Positions 34,012 through 35,247 of a stretch of 35,247 nucleotides of DNA are shown here, piece by piece. The stretch's first letter is position 1, and every line of letters starts with the position of its first letter. Both the position numbers and the translations under genes were made by a program. This DNA is from Bacteroidota bacterium (GTDB taxonomy: Bacteria > Bacteroidota > Bacteroidia > Chitinophagales > Saprospiraceae): contig CAUJEY010000028.1 in the NCBI GenBank assembly GCA_963169325.1, positions 1 to 35,247 on the forward strand. Direction: 5' to 3'. The notes beneath the pieces were generated by a model. That model worked only from the letters and a program-made list of their open reading frames with translations. It searched no databases and was not told the DNA's origin.

Positions 34012-35127
34012 ATGAAAAAGCATTTGTTTTTGCTCGTCTGCATCGCGCTGTTCGCAGGCCTGCTGCCGGCTCAAAAAGACGATTTTCCGGCTGTAATCAT
34101 TGCCAGTCAGGGCAAGGTTCGTTATCTGCCGGCCGACAACTCCGGGGAGATTAAAATCACTTCCGGCATGGCCGTTAAAAAGACCGGAACGATAAAAATA
34201 ACCGGTGGCGGCTCGGCGGTGGTGTTTTGCAACAACCGGATGCAGCGCCTCAACGGCAAAGGCAGGTACGCCCTGCCCGAAGTATTTAAACCCGGCGGCA
34301 TGGCAACCCTCAATTTTGAACCTGAATTCGGCAAGTACGTCCGGGCCTCCATAGAATTTGCAGCCAGTAAACAGGCGGGCGATGGCTGGGGCACCGGCGT
34401 CACTGATCCCAAACAGGCCGGCGACGGCTGGGGCAGCGCCGTTACCGACCCCAAACAGGCGGGCGACGGCTGGGGAAGCGCCATAACCGATCCCAAACAG
34501 GCAGGCGACGGCTGGGGTAGCGCCGTTACCGACCCCAAACAAGCCGGCGACGGTTGGGGTAACGCCGTTACCGACCCCAAACAGGCCGGCGACGGTTGGG
34601 GTGGCACAGGCGCCAATATTGTTCTGATCCTGCCCTTCGGAAAACTCACCCCGGACGTCGTCACGTTCGCCTGGTCGAAACCGGCGGGCGCCAATACCTA
34701 TCAACTGGAAATTCTCGACGAAAACAGTAAGTCGATGCACAGCGTAACCGTTGCGGATACTTTTGCTGCCGTCGACCTGCGTAAACTGAACCTGACGCCC
34801 AACCAGGTGTATTCCTGGAAAGTATCAGTTCCGGGCAGCGACAAAATGATCTCGTCGGTCCGGGAATTTACGCTGTCTACACCGGATGCACAAGCCGCTG
34901 CGATGAAACGGGCCGCCAGTTCACCGGTCTATCGCAACAGCGGGCCCGTGGTGCGCGGCATGATGGAGGCTGTTGCCCTCGAAAAAGGGGAATGGTACAC
35001 CGCCGCCGGCCTGTTGTATGAAACGCTGCTCCGGCAAAATCGGAAAGACAAAATGCTGCGCATGATGTGTGCGGCGTTTTGGATGCGGTACGGGCTGGAA
35101 CCGAAGGCAAAGGCGGCGATGCAGTAA
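34012..35127 (+). CDS. Exported FecR-like protein with a 14-residue tandem repeat and FN3-like domain
   Basis: 371 aa. Signal peptide (MKKHLFLLVCIALFAGLLPAQ), then a beta-rich FecR-like segment at about 26-95 (ASQGKVRYL, ITSGMAVKKTGTIKITGGG). Five full copies and one partial copy of KQAGDGWGSAVTDP follow (residues 120-199), differing at one to three positions. An FN3-like segment (about 205-285; PDVVTFAWSKPAGANTYQLEI...YSWKV) and a short TPR-like helical C-terminus (about 320-371) complete it. The Trp/Gly/Asp-rich repeat region probably forms an extended or metal-binding linker; its function is unknown. The gene follows the M48-like protease gene by 28 bp and ends just before a large hairpin, consistent with being the last gene of the operon. 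Confidence 0.85.
   Translation: MKKHLFLLVCIALFAGLLPAQKDDFPAVIIASQGKVRYLPADNSGEIKITSGMAVKKTGTIKITGGGSAVVFCNNRMQRLNGKGRYALPEVFKPGGMATLNFEPEFGKYVRASIEFAASKQAGDGWGTGVTDPKQAGDGWGSAVTDPKQAGDGWGSAITDPKQAGDGWGSAVTDPKQAGDGWGNAVTDPKQAGDGWGGTGANIVLILPFGKLTPDVVTFAWSKPAGANTYQLEILDENSKSMHSVTVADTFAAVDLRKLNLTPNQVYSWKVSVPGSDKMISSVREFTLSTPDAQAAAMKRAASSPVYRNSGPVVRGMMEAVALEKGEWYTAAGLLYETLLRQNRKDKMLRMMCAAFWMRYGLEPKAKAAMQ
34369..34608 (+). repeat. 42-bp tandem repeat within the FecR-like gene
   Basis: Five consecutive 42-bp units plus a partial sixth encode KQAGDGWGSAVTDP. Units differ mostly at third codon positions (GGCGAC against GGCGAT, CAGGCC against CAAGCC), so the protein repeat is better conserved than the DNA. 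Such arrays can expand and contract. Confidence 0.9.
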
Positions 35128-35128
35128 T

Positions 35129-35236
35129 TTACGACTGACGACTTTCGACTTACGAATTACGTAGAGGGGACCGTAGATTACGCTACGGTCCCCTCTACGT
35201 AATTCGTAAGTCGTAAGTCGAAAGTTGTAAGTCGTC
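35129..35236. repeat. Large hairpin after the FecR-like gene
   Basis: A perfect 29-bp inner stem (35148-35176 with 35183-35211, 6-nt loop) is extended outward by imperfect pairing (ACGACTGACGACTTTCG against CGAAAGTTGTAAGTCGT). It starts within a few bases of the stop codon at 35127. It probably acts as terminator of the protease/FecR-like operon and belongs to a dispersed palindrome family. Confidence 0.85.
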
Positions 35237-35247
35237 TTCCTCACTTT

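Noticed and set aside
34006-34740. Repeat-containing minus-strand frame (244 codons) opposite the FecR-like gene
   Set aside because: Its repeats are the antisense reading of the KQAGDGWG array. The plus-strand frame has a signal peptide and operon context.

Overview
The window looks like a chromosomal segment of a Bacteroidota bacterium, most likely of the Saprospiraceae type. This rests on protein families, since no rRNA or marker gene is present. The indicators are: type IX secretion (T9SS) C-terminal sorting domains on two giant secreted proteins; an HYR-domain adhesin; an exported WD40-caspase fusion; a LytTR response regulator paired with a TPR/HisKA_2 histidine kinase; a membrane-anchored TPR regulator with a LuxR-like helix-turn-helix; AT-rich leaders without clear Shine-Dalgarno sequences; and one good TAnnTTTG promoter box.

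Region 1 (1-23672, all minus strand) encodes cell-surface and secreted proteins. In transcription order it holds a tail-fibre-like protein with an S74 intramolecular chaperone, giant protein B (2340 aa), two sister tail-fibre-like proteins (438 and 435 aa), giant protein A (2358 aa), a membrane-anchored TPR/HTH regulator, an HYR adhesin, and the start of another tail-fibre-like protein cut by the window edge. Each giant gene is followed by a copy of the same terminator hairpin plus about 55 bp of shared flank. The layout therefore reads as a duplicated unit of tail-fibre-like gene(s), giant gene and terminator. The four tail-fibre-like proteins share an N-terminal domain, and the three complete ones also share a central module. 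Their C-terminal domains differ, as in phage tail fibres.

Region 2 (23979-27412, minus strand) holds signalling genes: a stand-alone receiver-like protein whose phospho-accepting Asp is replaced by Asn, a small lipoprotein with a CxxCH haem-binding motif, and a LytTR regulator whose stop overlaps the start of a TPR histidine kinase.

Region 3 (27474-35127) contains a decayed copy of the 3' end of a caspase-WD40 gene lying directly upstream of an intact, exported WD40-caspase-TolB-like gene. After these come a convergent outer-membrane-barrel-like gene and a two-gene operon of an M48-like TPR metalloprotease and a FecR-like protein with a 14-residue tandem repeat. The grouping of an exported caspase with an exported metalloprotease is the best candidate here for an uncharacterised envelope system, but that link rests only on proximity.

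The intergenic spaces hold several large imperfect palindromes of unrelated sequence (2316-2411, 21851-22103, 24423-24524, 30790-31071, 35129-35236). They look like MITE or REP-type repeats that may double as terminators. Short simple repeats also occur, and one of them has entered the coding frame of giant protein B. No tRNA, rRNA, CRISPR array or transposase gene was seen.
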